This document shows, in pieces, positions 8,257 to 17,372 of a stretch of 64,000 nucleotides of DNA (positions within the stretch are counted from its first letter, which is position 1; the number at the start of each line of letters is the position of its first letter). Where the stretch lies: the NCBI RefSeq assembly GCF_028747785.1, contig NZ_CP118158.1, forward strand, positions 744,001 through 808,000. The letters run 5' to 3'. The position numbers and the translations under genes were made by a program. The DNA comes from Halosimplex aquaticum. Its GTDB lineage: Archaea > Halobacteriota > Halobacteria > Halobacteriales > Haloarculaceae. The notes below the pieces were generated by a model that worked only from the letters and a program-made list of their open reading frames with translations, had not been told where the DNA came from and searched no databases.

Positions 8257-10737
8257 TCACGGATCGTCACTGCTTGCGGCCGGGAGTGTGAACGAGAATG
8301 TCGATCCCTCTCCCGGCCGGGACTCGACCCAGATCTCGCCGCCGTGCCGCTCGACGATCCGTTCGCACAGCGCGAGACCGATCCCGGTCCCGTCGTGTTC
8401 CTCGCGGCTGTGGAGGCGCTCGAACACGTCGAAGATCTGTTCCTGCATGTCCGGTTCAATACCGATCCCTTCGTCCTGAACTGAGATGATCCACTCGGAA
8501 CCACGCTGTTTGCACGTGATCTGGACCCTTGGCGTGTCCTCGCTGTATTCGATGGCGTTGTCGATGAGGTTCTGGAACACCTGGCGGAGCTGTCCCGCGT
8601 CCCCCTCGACCTCCGGGAGCGGTTCGGCCGTGATCTCGGCGTTGGTCTCCGCGATACGCATCTGCAGGTCGTCCAGAACGTCGTCGCGTACGGCGTCGAG
8701 ATCGACGGGTTCGAAGGGTTCTCCTTGCGTCTCGACACGTGAATACGTGAGCAACCCCTCGATCATCTCGCGCATCCGCTGGGCGCCGTCGAGGGCGAAC
8801 TGGAGGTAGTCCTCGCCGTCCTCGTCGAAGGCAGACGCGTAGTCCCGCTCGAGGAACTGGAGGTACGTCGAGATCATGCGCAGCGGTTCTTGGAGGTCGT
8901 GACTAGCCGCATACGCGAACTGTTCGAGTCGGTTGGTCTCGGCCTGCAACTGCTCGATGTACTCCTGTCGCTCGAAGTGGAACCGCAGGAGAGTCACGAG
9001 CGTGTCGAGCAGTTCCTCCTCCTCGGGGAGGAACTGCTCGGTGATGCTCTCCGGGGCTTCGACGAGGACGACGTCGATCTCGATCGGGGTACCGTTAGTC
9101 GTCCGGGTCGCCGCCGTGATAGATTGGTCGGACGGCCGGTATCGTTCGGTGGCCACCTCCTGATCGCCGACTGAAACCCGTACGGCGGTAGAATCGGGAT
9201 ACCGGAATGACTCGGACAGGCTGGTCACGAATCCCTCGAGCAGTTCCTCCAGCGGCTGTTCGCTGGGCTCTAGCAGGTTCGTCGCGAGTTTGACGGCAGC
9301 GAGGTCCTTCTCGCGTTCCTCCAGTTCCCGCTTGCGTCGCGTAGCTAGTTCCTTGAGTTCAGTGATGTTCGTCGCCGTGATGACGGCCTGCTCCGGCTCG
9401 CCCTGTTCGTCGGTGATCGGGCTGGCGTTTATCGAGAGCCACCGCTTTTGACCGTCTGGCGGATCGAAGAGGATCTCGCGGTCATAGACCGGCTTGCTGG
9501 TCTCGAACACGCGATTCGCGGGGCGCTCCTCGACCGGGAGCACCTCTCTGTCGGCACCGTACATGTCTCGCTGACCAACCATGTATTCAGACATATCGGC
9601 CACCTGATTCCCGAGCAGTTCGGCCATGCGTTCGTTCGCCCGGTTCGTCGAACCGTCGGAATTCACGACCGTGATCCCGACCGGGCTCGTCTCGAGGATC
9701 TGCTCGATCAGGTCGCGCTCGCGCTGGAGTTGCTGCTCCCGTTCCTTGCGCTCGGTCATGTCCCGCGTGACCTTCGCGAATCCGCGCAGTTCGCCGTCGT
9801 CGTCGTGGAGCGCCGTGATTATGACGTTCGCCCAGAACTTCTCTCCATCCTTGCGAACACGCCAGCGCTCGTCTTCAGTCCGACCGTTTTCCGCAGCCTT
9901 CCTGAGGTTCCGTTCAGGGCGTCCTGCTTTGCGGTCTTCCTCGGTGTAGAACGTCGAGAAGTGCTCGCCGACGATCTCGTCTTCCGTGTAGCCTTTCAAC
10001 TCGCGGGCGCCGTCGTTCCACGTCTGGACGAACCCGTCGGTATCGAGCATGAAGATCGCGTAGTCTCTGACCTCCTGGATGAGCGTCTCGAACCGCTCTT
10101 TCTCCTGGCGGAGCCGTTCCTCGTACTCGTGTCGCTCGGTCATGTCCCGCGTGACCTTCGTGAACCCCTGAAGGTCCCCCTGTTCGTCCCGGATCGCCGT
10201 GATCGTGACGTTCCCCCAGAACGTCGATCCATCCTTGCGGACGCGATAGCCCTCGTCCTCGACCCGGTCGTGCTCCCGTGCGGCTTCGAGGTTGTACTCG
10301 GGTTGACCCGCCTCGCGGTCCTCCTCGGTGTAGAACGTCGAGAAGTGTTCGCCGACGATCTCCTCCTCGGAGTAGCCCTTGATCCGCTGGGCGCCCTCGT
10401 TCCAGCTGACGACGACGCCGTCCGGGTCTAGCATGAAGATCGCGTAATCCTTGACGGCGCTCACGAAAGCACGGAACTGCTGTTCGTCCGGCTGTTGGCC
10501 AATAGACCTCTCTGTCCCGGTCCCCCACCAGATCCTGTTCGACTCACCCATTGTCTTCGATCGGAGTTCTCCCTGTTCGGTGAGCGTCTCGAGATACCGG
10601 TGTGCCGTCTGCTGAGAACACTCAAGCACTTCGGCCACTTCCGCCGTAGAGACCGGCGTATCGGCCTGGTCGGGTCGATCGAAGAACCCCCGAAAATCCT
10701 CTATCGTGAGATCTGACGTCGGTTCAGGGGAATCCAT
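8257..10737 (-). CDS. HTH-PAS-PAS-PAS sensor histidine kinase
   Basis: 826 residues, no membrane segments, so a cytosolic sensor. Order: a winged helix-turn-helix at about 15-75 (VSTAEVAEVLECSQQTAHRY); PAS domains at about 95-205, 220-335 and 345-465; a region of about 100 residues that may be a degenerate GAF domain; then HisKA with the phospho-acceptor His near residue 612 in ASHDLQEPLR; and an HATPase with NLIDNAIEYS, DEGIGIEPD and GTGIGLALCE. The first two PAS domains are near-duplicates (both contain GEHFSTFYTEEDR). No response regulator gene is adjacent. I prefer MDSPEPTS over a start 14 codons upstream because a TATA box is 24-33 bases before it. Confidence 0.92.
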   Translation of the reverse strand: MDSPEPTSDLTIEDFRGFFDRPDQADTPVSTAEVAEVLECSQQTAHRYLETLTEQGELRSKTMGESNRIWWGTGTERSIGQQPDEQQFRAFVSAVKDYAIFMLDPDGVVVSWNEGAQRIKGYSEEEIVGEHFSTFYTEEDREAGQPEYNLEAAREHDRVEDEGYRVRKDGSTFWGNVTITAIRDEQGDLQGFTKVTRDMTERHEYEERLRQEKERFETLIQEVRDYAIFMLDTDGFVQTWNDGARELKGYTEDEIVGEHFSTFYTEEDRKAGRPERNLRKAAENGRTEDERWRVRKDGEKFWANVIITALHDDDGELRGFAKVTRDMTERKEREQQLQRERDLIEQILETSPVGITVVNSDGSTNRANERMAELLGNQVADMSEYMVGQRDMYGADREVLPVEERPANRVFETSKPVYDREILFDPPDGQKRWLSINASPITDEQGEPEQAVITATNITELKELATRRKRELEEREKDLAAVKLATNLLEPSEQPLEELLEGFVTSLSESFRYPDSTAVRVSVGDQEVATERYRPSDQSITAATRTTNGTPIEIDVVLVEAPESITEQFLPEEEELLDTLVTLLRFHFERQEYIEQLQAETNRLEQFAYAASHDLQEPLRMISTYLQFLERDYASAFDEDGEDYLQFALDGAQRMREMIEGLLTYSRVETQGEPFEPVDLDAVRDDVLDDLQMRIAETNAEITAEPLPEVEGDAGQLRQVFQNLIDNAIEYSEDTPRVQITCKQRGSEWIISVQDEGIGIEPDMQEQIFDVFERLHSREEHDGTGIGLALCERIVERHGGEIWVESRPGEGSTFSFTLPAASSDDP

Positions 10738-10760
10738 TGTCTTAGAATATCCTCGAAGCT

Positions 10761-10770
10761 GTTTAAGGGC
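10761..10770 (-). promoter_or_regulatory. TATA box of the sensor kinase gene
   Basis: GCCCTTAAAC on the minus strand, 24-33 bases before the chosen ATG. It decides between the two in-frame starts. Confidence 0.55.
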
Positions 10771-10961
10771 TTGGAGCAACGGACTGGCGCCGGATAGTAC
10801 GTAAGTAATCTACACAGAGATAGGAAGCACCTGATCAACCGTGGTGAAACAAACGATACGATTCATCTCCGCGCCTGATCGTTCGGTTCGCACGCTCTAC
10901 TGAACAGGTGATTCATCTCCAGTGGGCCTGCAATCAATCATCTCACGACCTGTTCGTGACT
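10771..10961. other. Intergenic region without recognised genes
   Basis: Together with the repeat copy that follows, this is part of a gap of about 395 bases between divergently transcribed genes. It is lower in GC than its surroundings. The pair GATTCATCTCC recurs twice (about 10861 and 10909) as an imperfect direct repeat. I see no start-codon-led frame with a ribosome site and no RNA gene. Confidence 0.5.
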
Positions 10962-11080
10962 GCATGTCCGCGCGCCGCAGGCGCGCGGTTCACGGGACCG
11001 AACGCAGTGAGGTCCCGCTTTTTCACCCATGTTTTTCGCTCGGGGGTCGCCTGCGGCGACCCCCGAGCCAAAAAGATGGT
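10962..11080 (-). repeat. Dispersed three-hairpin element, copy C (inverted)
   Basis: Read on the minus strand it has ACCATCTTTTTGG, hairpin 1 (CTCGGGGGTCGCC pairing with GGCGACCCCCGAG), the spacer AAAAACATGGGTGAAAAAGC, hairpin 2 (GGGACC pairing with GGTCCC around CTCACTGCGTTC), then TGAACC and hairpin 3 (CGCGCGCC pairing with GGCGCGCG), ending GACATGC. The order and spacers match copies A and B but all three stems use different base pairs. Confidence 0.8.
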
Positions 11081-11098
11081 CTCGGAAGACTTTCCGAA

Positions 11099-11108
11099 GG
11101 TTAAACTG
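11099..11108 (+). promoter_or_regulatory. TATA box of the DHH nuclease gene
   Basis: GGTTAAACTG, 25-34 bases before the ATG at 11133. It supports that start over in-frame starts that would lie inside the repeat element. Confidence 0.55.
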
Positions 11109-11132
11109 CGGTCGGAGCGCTATCGAGTACAA

Positions 11133-13043
11133 ATGACTCCTGTACCTGACGCCGGGGATTCCGGCGTCGCGGTCCCCGACGGCGGGACCACCGTCTACGA
11201 CCTCGACGCGAACTGTGATTTCGAGTACGTCTCCGAGGGCGACCTCTACCTCGCCGAGGTTAACGGCGTCGTCGACTACGGCGTCTTCGTCGACGTCTCC
11301 GACGACGTCTCCGGGCTCGTCCACGCCTCGAACCTCGTCGGCACCTACGAGGTCGGCGACGAACTTGTGGTCCAGCTCGAAGAGGTCCGCGAGAACGGCG
11401 ACCTGGCGTTCAACGAGGTCAGCCTCGACGACTACGAGGTCGAATCGGTCTCCCGAGAGAGCCACGCCGTCGCCGACCTCGGCGACGTCGTCGGCGAGTC
11501 CGTCACGCTGGAGGGCGTCGTCGTCCAGATCAAACAGACCGGCGGCCCGACCGTCTTCCAGGTGCGCGACGCGACCGGCATCGCGCCCTGCACCGCCTTC
11601 GAGGACGCCGGCGTCCGCGCCTACGAGGACGTCGAACTCGACGACGTGGTCAGCGTCGAGGGCTACGTCGAGACGCGCGAGGGCGCCGTCCAGGTCGAGA
11701 TCGACGACCTCCAGGTGCTAGAGGGCGACGAGGCGGCGGCCCTCCGCGAGGACCAGAACGAGCGACTCGACGAACTGGCCGCGCCGCACGACCCCGACCC
11801 GCTCGTGGAGTGGGACGCCTTCGAGAAACTCCACGACGACCTGCAGTCCGTCGCGCGCCGGCTCCGCCGCGAGATCCTGGAGGGGCGGCCCATCCGGATG
11901 CGCCACCACGCCGACGGCGACGGCATCTGCGCGAGCGTCCCGATGCAGGTCGCGCTGGAGCGGTTCATCGAGGACACCTACGAGGACCCCGACGCCGCCC
12001 AGCACCTCCTCAAGCGCCTGCCGAGCAAGGCGCCGTACTACGAGATGGAAGACGTGACCCGCGACCTGAACTTCGCGCTGGAAGACCGGAAACGGCACGG
12101 CCAGCGCCTCCCGCTCCTGCTCATGCTCGACAACGGGTCGACGGAGGAGGACACCCCCGCCTACCGGAACCTCGCCCACTACGACGTGCCCATCGTCGTC
12201 GTCGACCACCACCACCCCGACCCCGACGCCGTCGAGGAGTTGCTCGACGAGCACGTCAACCCGTATCTCCACGACGAGGACTACCGCATCACGACGGGGA
12301 TGATGTGCGTCGAACTCGCGCGGATGATCGATCCCGGTATCACCGACGACCTCCGCCACGTCCCGGCCGTCGCCGGCCTCTCGGACCGCTCGGAGGCCGA
12401 CGCGATGGACGACTACCTCGAACTCGCCCGCGAGGAAGGGTACGACGAGTCCGAGCTGCGCGACGTCGGCGAGGCGCTTGACTACGCGACCTTCTGGCTG
12501 CGCTACGACGACGGCGGTCAGCTCATCACCGACGCGCTCAACGTCGACTGCGACGACGAACAGCGCCACCGCGAACTCGTCGACTTCCTCGCCACGCGCG
12601 CCGAGCGCGACGTCGAACGCCAGCTCGACGCCGCGATGCCCCACGTCGAGCACGAGCGACTCGACAACGACGCCCACCTCTACCGGATCGACGTCGAGAA
12701 CCACGCCCACCGGTTCACCTACCCCGCCCCGGGCAAGACGACCGGCAAGATCCACGACTCGAAGGTCGCCGAGACCGGCGACCCGGTCATCAGCATCGGC
12801 TACGGTCCGGACTTCGCCGTGCTCCGCTCGGACGGCGTCCGCCTCGACATCCCGAACATGGTCGAGGAGCTGAAAGCGGAGGTCGACGGCGGCGGCGTCA
12901 GCGGCGGCGGTCACCTCGTCGTCGGCTCCATCAAGTTCGTCCGCGGCATGCGCGAGACCGTCATCGACGCCCTCGTCGAGAAGATGGCCGACGCCGAGAT
13001 CGACGAGGCGCTCGGCAGCTCCGCCGCGTTCGCCGAAGACTGA
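11133..13043 (+). CDS. RecJ-like DHH-family exonuclease with S1 and OB-fold domains
   Basis: 636 residues. Domains: an S1 RNA-binding fold at about 30-105 (VNGVVDYGVFVDVSDDVSGL); an OB-fold nucleic-acid-binding domain at about 125-195; the DHH catalytic domain from about 255 with HHADGDG (residue 258 on), LMLDNGS and VDHHHPD (D358); and a DHHA1 domain with the substrate-binding SGGGHLVVGS near 590. All metal-binding motifs are intact. Such archaeal proteins act as single-strand-specific nucleases in DNA repair or RNA processing. The protein MTPVPDAG start has a TATA box at the leaderless distance. Confidence 0.9.
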   Translation: MTPVPDAGDSGVAVPDGGTTVYDLDANCDFEYVSEGDLYLAEVNGVVDYGVFVDVSDDVSGLVHASNLVGTYEVGDELVVQLEEVRENGDLAFNEVSLDDYEVESVSRESHAVADLGDVVGESVTLEGVVVQIKQTGGPTVFQVRDATGIAPCTAFEDAGVRAYEDVELDDVVSVEGYVETREGAVQVEIDDLQVLEGDEAAALREDQNERLDELAAPHDPDPLVEWDAFEKLHDDLQSVARRLRREILEGRPIRMRHHADGDGICASVPMQVALERFIEDTYEDPDAAQHLLKRLPSKAPYYEMEDVTRDLNFALEDRKRHGQRLPLLLMLDNGSTEEDTPAYRNLAHYDVPIVVVDHHHPDPDAVEELLDEHVNPYLHDEDYRITTGMMCVELARMIDPGITDDLRHVPAVAGLSDRSEADAMDDYLELAREEGYDESELRDVGEALDYATFWLRYDDGGQLITDALNVDCDDEQRHRELVDFLATRAERDVERQLDAAMPHVEHERLDNDAHLYRIDVENHAHRFTYPAPGKTTGKIHDSKVAETGDPVISIGYGPDFAVLRSDGVRLDIPNMVEELKAEVDGGGVSGGGHLVVGSIKFVRGMRETVIDALVEKMADAEIDEALGSSAAFAED

Positions 13044-13124
13044 CGGAGACGCTCCGGTACCGCCGTAACTTCGCTTTTCGTCCCGTTTCTCGTCGGCCGT
13101 TCGCTCGCAGCCAGGGAGCCGTCG

Positions 13125-14798
13125 TCACCGACCCGGTCCGACGCCCACGTCCGGTCCGAAGTCGATGCGGCGGGCGACCAACAACGCGAGCAGGAGACAG
13201 CCGGCGACGCCGGCGACGATACCGACCGGCAGCGAGCGCTCCGTTTTCTCGCCCCAGTCGGCTTCGAAAGCGTTCCGGTAGTACGCACCCACCGCCTCGC
13301 CCTCCAGCGAGAGGACGACCTCGCGATTCCGTCGGATCGATTCGCCGTTCCAGTTCAGGCTCCCCAGGAGCGCCTGATCGCCGTCGATCACGACCCCCTT
13401 CGCGTGGATCTTCTCGTAGTCGCCCCCGGGTTCGGCCAGTTTCGCCGAGAGCGGGAGGCCCTCGCGCTCGGCCACTTCGCGGAGGTGCTCGACGAGTCGC
13501 CGGTTCTCTTCTTCGACGTACCAGGCGCTACTGAGCAGGATCCGCACGTCGACGCCGCGACGGGCCGCTCGGACCGTCGCGCGGAGGAACCGCTGGTCGG
13601 GGCCGTCGATCGACATCTGGATCACGTCGATGGACTCGTCGGCGCCGTCGAGCGCCGCCGTGATCGCCGAACCGGCGTTGTCGGGCGTCACGAGGAGCTG
13701 CGTCCGGTCGACGGGGACGGTCTCGGGCGAGCGGTGGCTCGGATAGGTGCCGTTCGCGACGCCCGACGTCTCGAACGAGCGTCCGCGGCGCACCTGCGAC
13801 CAGGGACGCGCACCTTGCCAGTCCGCGTCGGCGCGGAACGTCGCTGCGAGGCCGCGGACGATCCGCGGCTGGGAGACGACGACGCCCCAGCCCCTGCTCG
13901 CACGGCCGCCCGTACCGGCCGGTTTCCAGTTCTCCGTCAGCACGACGGCGCTGTCGTCGACCACGGCGTACTTCGCGTGGTGGTAGGCGTACCGACCGTG
14001 GGGTCCGCCGAGGAGTTCGACCGTCACGCCGGCGTCTACCAAGGAATCGAGCGCGACCGCCTGCCGGCGGGAGATGCCGTCGACGGGCTGGCCGTCGAGG
14101 AGGACGTGCACGTCGACGCCGCGGTCGACGGCGCGTTCGAGTTCCCGCGCGACCCGTTCGGAGGTGAAGGTGTACCCGGCGAGGAGGATCCGCCGGTCGG
14201 CGTCGCGGATCGTCTGGACGGGAACCTCGGGCGCGTCGGGGAGCGTGAACGCCCGCACCTGGCCGCCGCCGGCGGTGACGACTGACCGGTTCGTTCGTCC
14301 GAGCGGTCGCCACGTGACGCCTCCGCGCTCGTCGAAGCGACCGATTTCGCCTTCGGGCGCGTCGCGGTATCTCGCGGTCGCGACCGTGTCGTTCCCGCGG
14401 ATCAAGCGTACTCGGTCGCCGCCGTTCGCGAGCGAGACGGATCCGTCCGCGCCGACGACGCGGCGGTCCGTGAGATTTCGAACCCTCGCGGGCGCGGCCG
14501 TGACCGCGACGCGACCGCCGGCTGACCCGTTCGGCAGCGAGAGCGAGCCGTCCCCGTCGGTAAGTTCGTACCGACCGAGGTCGGTTCCGTCCGGGAACGC
14601 GAGCACGACGAACTCGCCGTGGTCGCCGTCGGCCACGGGATTCGGATAGACGGCCGCGATACGCGGCTCGGACGGCCGGGGAGCCGCAGTCGCTATCGCG
14701 CCCGACGCGTCTCCGGACGCCGCTATCGCCCCGATTGCCGGACCGGCGACGCCGACGACGAGCAGGCAGACCGCGGCGAGCCGCGCTACGCTGAACAC
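13125..14798 (-). CDS. Secreted lamin-tail/phospholipase D-like protein with C-terminal anchor
   Basis: 557 residues. A signal peptide (VARLAAVCLLVVGVAGPAIG) is followed by a lamin-tail-like domain at about 45-130 (EFVVLAFPDGTDLGRYELTD). Two phospholipase D half-sites follow: HHAKYAVVDD (H at 274) and IHAKGVVIDGD (H at 465), both fitting HxKx4D, each with a downstream LTENWKP or LGSLNWNGES segment. A C-terminal helix (GIVAGVAGCLLLALLVA) followed by Arg-Arg would anchor it in the membrane with the enzyme outside. The family includes phosphodiesterases and nucleases; the substrate outside the cell is unknown. It converges on the DHH gene. Confidence 0.85.
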   Translation of the reverse strand: MFSVARLAAVCLLVVGVAGPAIGAIAASGDASGAIATAAPRPSEPRIAAVYPNPVADGDHGEFVVLAFPDGTDLGRYELTDGDGSLSLPNGSAGGRVAVTAAPARVRNLTDRRVVGADGSVSLANGGDRVRLIRGNDTVATARYRDAPEGEIGRFDERGGVTWRPLGRTNRSVVTAGGGQVRAFTLPDAPEVPVQTIRDADRRILLAGYTFTSERVARELERAVDRGVDVHVLLDGQPVDGISRRQAVALDSLVDAGVTVELLGGPHGRYAYHHAKYAVVDDSAVVLTENWKPAGTGGRASRGWGVVVSQPRIVRGLAATFRADADWQGARPWSQVRRGRSFETSGVANGTYPSHRSPETVPVDRTQLLVTPDNAGSAITAALDGADESIDVIQMSIDGPDQRFLRATVRAARRGVDVRILLSSAWYVEEENRRLVEHLREVAEREGLPLSAKLAEPGGDYEKIHAKGVVIDGDQALLGSLNWNGESIRRNREVVLSLEGEAVGAYYRNAFEADWGEKTERSLPVGIVAGVAGCLLLALLVARRIDFGPDVGVGPGR

Positions 14799-14889
14799 GC
14801 GGCCAGGTGGCCGCGCTCTCGGATATAAAGGTCAGGGTCGTCGAGCGTCGAGAGGGGCGAAGAAAACGGGGACTCGGGCGTCGAGCGCT

Positions 14890-16179
14890 TCAGACGGCTT
14901 TCCGGGCTTCGGACTGGACGAGGAAGGCGCGGTCGTCGGTGTAGTCTTCGAGTACGCCCAGTGCGTGCTCGGTGCCGATCTGGTTGAGCGCCCAGGCGGC
15001 GCTCGCGCGGACCTCATTCGCCTCGTCGTTCTCCAGTACGTCCGACAGGGGTTCGATCGCGCGGGTGTCGCCGATCAGGCCCAGCGAGCGCGCGGCCGCG
15101 CTGCGGACCTCGTAGCTGTCGGCGTCGAGTCGGTTCGCGACCGGTTGGACCGAGTCCTCGCTGCCGATCTCGCCGAGAGCACGCAGGGTGACTTTCTGTA
15201 GCGCCGGGTCGCCGTCGCCGTCGATGAAGTCGTGGAGCGTCTCGGTCGCGCGCTCGTCGCCGATCTTCCCCAGGATCTCGACGGGCTTCTTGTTGCGCTT
15301 CTGGGCGCGCTGGTGGACGGCGTCGAAGGCCTCCTCCGATCCCATCCGCCAGAGCGAACTGAGGATGTTCTCCTCCATGAAGTCCGAGTCGAACGTCTCC
15401 AGGGCCTTCACGATGGGTTCGACTTCGCCCATCTCCTCGTAGACCTTCACCGCGTTCCACTCGGCGGGGAAGTCCTTCCGGTTCTCCGATTCGAGCACGT
15501 CGTAGAACCCCTCCGCGTCGAGCTGCTGGCGAACCGTGAGGTCGTCCCACTCCTCGGCGGCCTCGAGGTCGTCCTGGAGCGCCTCTGCGTCTTCGAGCAG
15601 CGTGGCGATGGTCTCGGCGTCCTCGTCGGGGTCGAGCGTGCTCCCCTCGACGACCTGTGCCGCCTGATCGAGCGCGTCGCCGAGATCGTCGGTGTCGTCG
15701 CTCTCCGGCGAGATCTCGGTGTCGAGTTCGTCGGCGAGAGTGCCCAGATACGACTGGACGGCGGCGACGACGTCGGGTCGACCGTCTTCGGTCCAGCGCG
15801 TGTCGGCGACGGTCGATTCGGCGTCTTCGAGGACGGCGACGACGTCCTCGGCGTAGGGCCCGCGCTGGTCGTCGAGCTGGTCGCGCAGGTCGGCGAGGCG
15901 GTCTTCGAGTTCGGCCGCCGGGTCCTCGGCGTCCTCGTCGTCTTCGTCGGGTTCGGGCAGGTCGGCCGCTTCGAGGTCGGCCTCGATCTCGTTGAGCGTC
16001 TCTTCGACCGCGTCGAGGTCTGCCTCGGTCTCGGCCGCTTCGAGGTCTGCCTCGGCGTCGTCGAGCCGCTGGTCGAGGGTGTCGGCCGACAGTTCTGTCG
16101 TCTCCTCGGCCTCGTCGGCGTCGGCTTCTTCCTCGGGAGCGGCGTCCTCCTCGGCCGCTTCGTCGTCCCCGTTGCTCAT
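14890..16179 (-). CDS. HEAT-repeat protein with acidic coiled-coil N-terminus
   Basis: 429 residues. The first 120 or so are extremely acidic and predicted coiled coil (repeated Glu/Asp-Ala heptads such as LEAAETEADLDAVEETLNEI). The C-terminal 170 residues form HEAT or PBS-lyase-type helical repeats, for example LRALGEIGSEDSVQPVANRL and AARSLGLIGDTRAIEPLSDV. HEAT repeats serve as binding scaffolds, so a protein-interaction role is likely. The open frame continues upstream through htpX antisense, but MSNGDDEAA at 16179 is the natural start. Confidence 0.85.
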   Translation of the reverse strand: MSNGDDEAAEEDAAPEEEADADEAEETTELSADTLDQRLDDAEADLEAAETEADLDAVEETLNEIEADLEAADLPEPDEDDEDAEDPAAELEDRLADLRDQLDDQRGPYAEDVVAVLEDAESTVADTRWTEDGRPDVVAAVQSYLGTLADELDTEISPESDDTDDLGDALDQAAQVVEGSTLDPDEDAETIATLLEDAEALQDDLEAAEEWDDLTVRQQLDAEGFYDVLESENRKDFPAEWNAVKVYEEMGEVEPIVKALETFDSDFMEENILSSLWRMGSEEAFDAVHQRAQKRNKKPVEILGKIGDERATETLHDFIDGDGDPALQKVTLRALGEIGSEDSVQPVANRLDADSYEVRSAAARSLGLIGDTRAIEPLSDVLENDEANEVRASAAWALNQIGTEHALGVLEDYTDDRAFLVQSEARKAV

Positions 16180-16358
16180 GCCTCGAAATGCGTCTCTTTG
16201 GGGCAAAGGCGTTTCCATTCGGCGTCCTCGGGGCGAGCGATATCGGTCCTCGGGTCTCCGGGCGAGTTCGGGGGCGTACCGAGCGCCCTCGGCTTCCAGC
16301 GACCGCACTGCGGCTACGAGGTCGATCCTCCGGAAGGAGTCGGGGTTCGCCAGCCCGG
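16180..16358. other. Gap between htpX and the HEAT-repeat gene
   Basis: Both flanking genes are on the minus strand. I see no convincing gene here, only the presumed promoter of the HEAT-repeat gene, whose TATA box I could not identify confidently. Confidence 0.4.
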
Positions 16359-17273
16359 CTACGCTCGCTCGAACTCGCCGGCCAGTTCGGAGAGCCGCTC
16401 GACCCGCTTCTCGGGGTCGGGGTGGGTCTGCATCGCCTTCAGGAGGCGCGACTTCGCGTCGGCCGGGACGATGAACAGCGCGTTCATCTCCGCGTGCTCG
16501 CGCAGGTCGTCTTCGGGCGTCGCGGCCATCTCGGCGGAGATCGTCTCGATGGCGGCGGCCATCGCGCCGGGCTTGCCGGTGATGACGGCCGCGCCGCGGT
16601 CGGCGGCGAACTCGCGGTGGCGGCTGATCGCCCGCGACACGAGGTAGCCCCCGAGCCACGCGACCATCGAGACGGCGACGAACGCGAGCAACCACGGCAT
16701 CCCGCCGTCGCCGCCACCGCCCCCGTCACCGCCGCCGTCGCCGAACCACCAGAAGTTCCGCACGACCATCGCCGCGGCGGTCACCAGGAACGTCACGACC
16801 GACATCACGAGCGCGTCTCGGTGCTCGACGTGTGCGATCTCGTGAGCCAGCACGGCGTCGAGTTCGTCGCCCTGCAGCGTGTCGAGCGTCCCCTCGGTCA
16901 CGGCGACGACGGCGTCGTCGCGCCCCTTCGCGGTCGCGAAGGCGTTGGGCTGGGCCTGCGGCGCGACCGCCACGTCGGGCTTGGGGACGCCAGCCTGGGC
17001 GGCGAGGCGGCCGACGCGCGCGTGGAGGTCTGGGTACTGCGATTCGTCGACCCGCTCGGCGTCGAGGGCTTTCAGCGCGGCCGCGGGAGCGTACTTGTAC
17101 TGGAGGGTGACGAGCGCGCCCGCGACGGCGACCACGAGGACGACGCCGGCGCCGCCGAGCGCGTCGGTCGCCCACCACGCCGCGACGCCGACGAACGCGG
17201 CGTAGAGGACCGCCATCCCGGCCATCGCGACGACCATGCGAACCCGGAGGGACCAGTCGGGCTTGAGGCGCAT
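16359..17273 (-). CDS. htpX: Membrane zinc metalloprotease HtpX
   Basis: 304 residues, M48 family. Two N-terminal membrane helices (VVAMAGMAVLYAAFVGVAAWW and AGVVLVVAVAGALVTLQY) precede the zinc motif HEIAH, a further pair of helices and the third ligand Glu in REFAADRGAA. HtpX removes damaged membrane proteins at the cytoplasmic face. A Gly-Asp-rich loop lies between the helices after HEIAH. The upstream in-frame extension reaches into a repeat fragment, so MRLKPDWSLR at 17273 is the best start. Confidence 0.93.
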   Translation of the reverse strand: MRLKPDWSLRVRMVVAMAGMAVLYAAFVGVAAWWATDALGGAGVVLVVAVAGALVTLQYKYAPAAALKALDAERVDESQYPDLHARVGRLAAQAGVPKPDVAVAPQAQPNAFATAKGRDDAVVAVTEGTLDTLQGDELDAVLAHEIAHVEHRDALVMSVVTFLVTAAAMVVRNFWWFGDGGGDGGGGGDGGMPWLLAFVAVSMVAWLGGYLVSRAISRHREFAADRGAAVITGKPGAMAAAIETISAEMAATPEDDLREHAEMNALFIVPADAKSRLLKAMQTHPDPEKRVERLSELAGEFERA

Positions 17274-17312
17274 ACTGATCGCTACCCGCCGAGGACTGAT
17301 AGATGTTACTCG

Positions 17313-17372
17313 ACCATCTTTTTCGTTCGGCGGTTCGCTCACGCGCCTACCGCGTGTGGGCGCCCGTACAGA
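17313..17372 (+). repeat. Partial copy of the dispersed hairpin element (copy D)
   Basis: It begins ACCATCTTTTTCG exactly like copies A and B, then has a short hairpin (CACGCG pairing with CGCGTG). It lacks the AAAAACATGGGTGAAAAA spacer and hairpins 2 and 3. A truncated or decayed copy is likely; independent origin is possible because the match is only 13 bases. Confidence 0.4.

Noticed and set aside
14890..16695. Upstream extension of the HEAT-repeat gene to 16695
   Set aside because: The first 172 residues are antisense to htpX and have Arg-rich shadow composition. MSNGDD at 16179 is the natural start.
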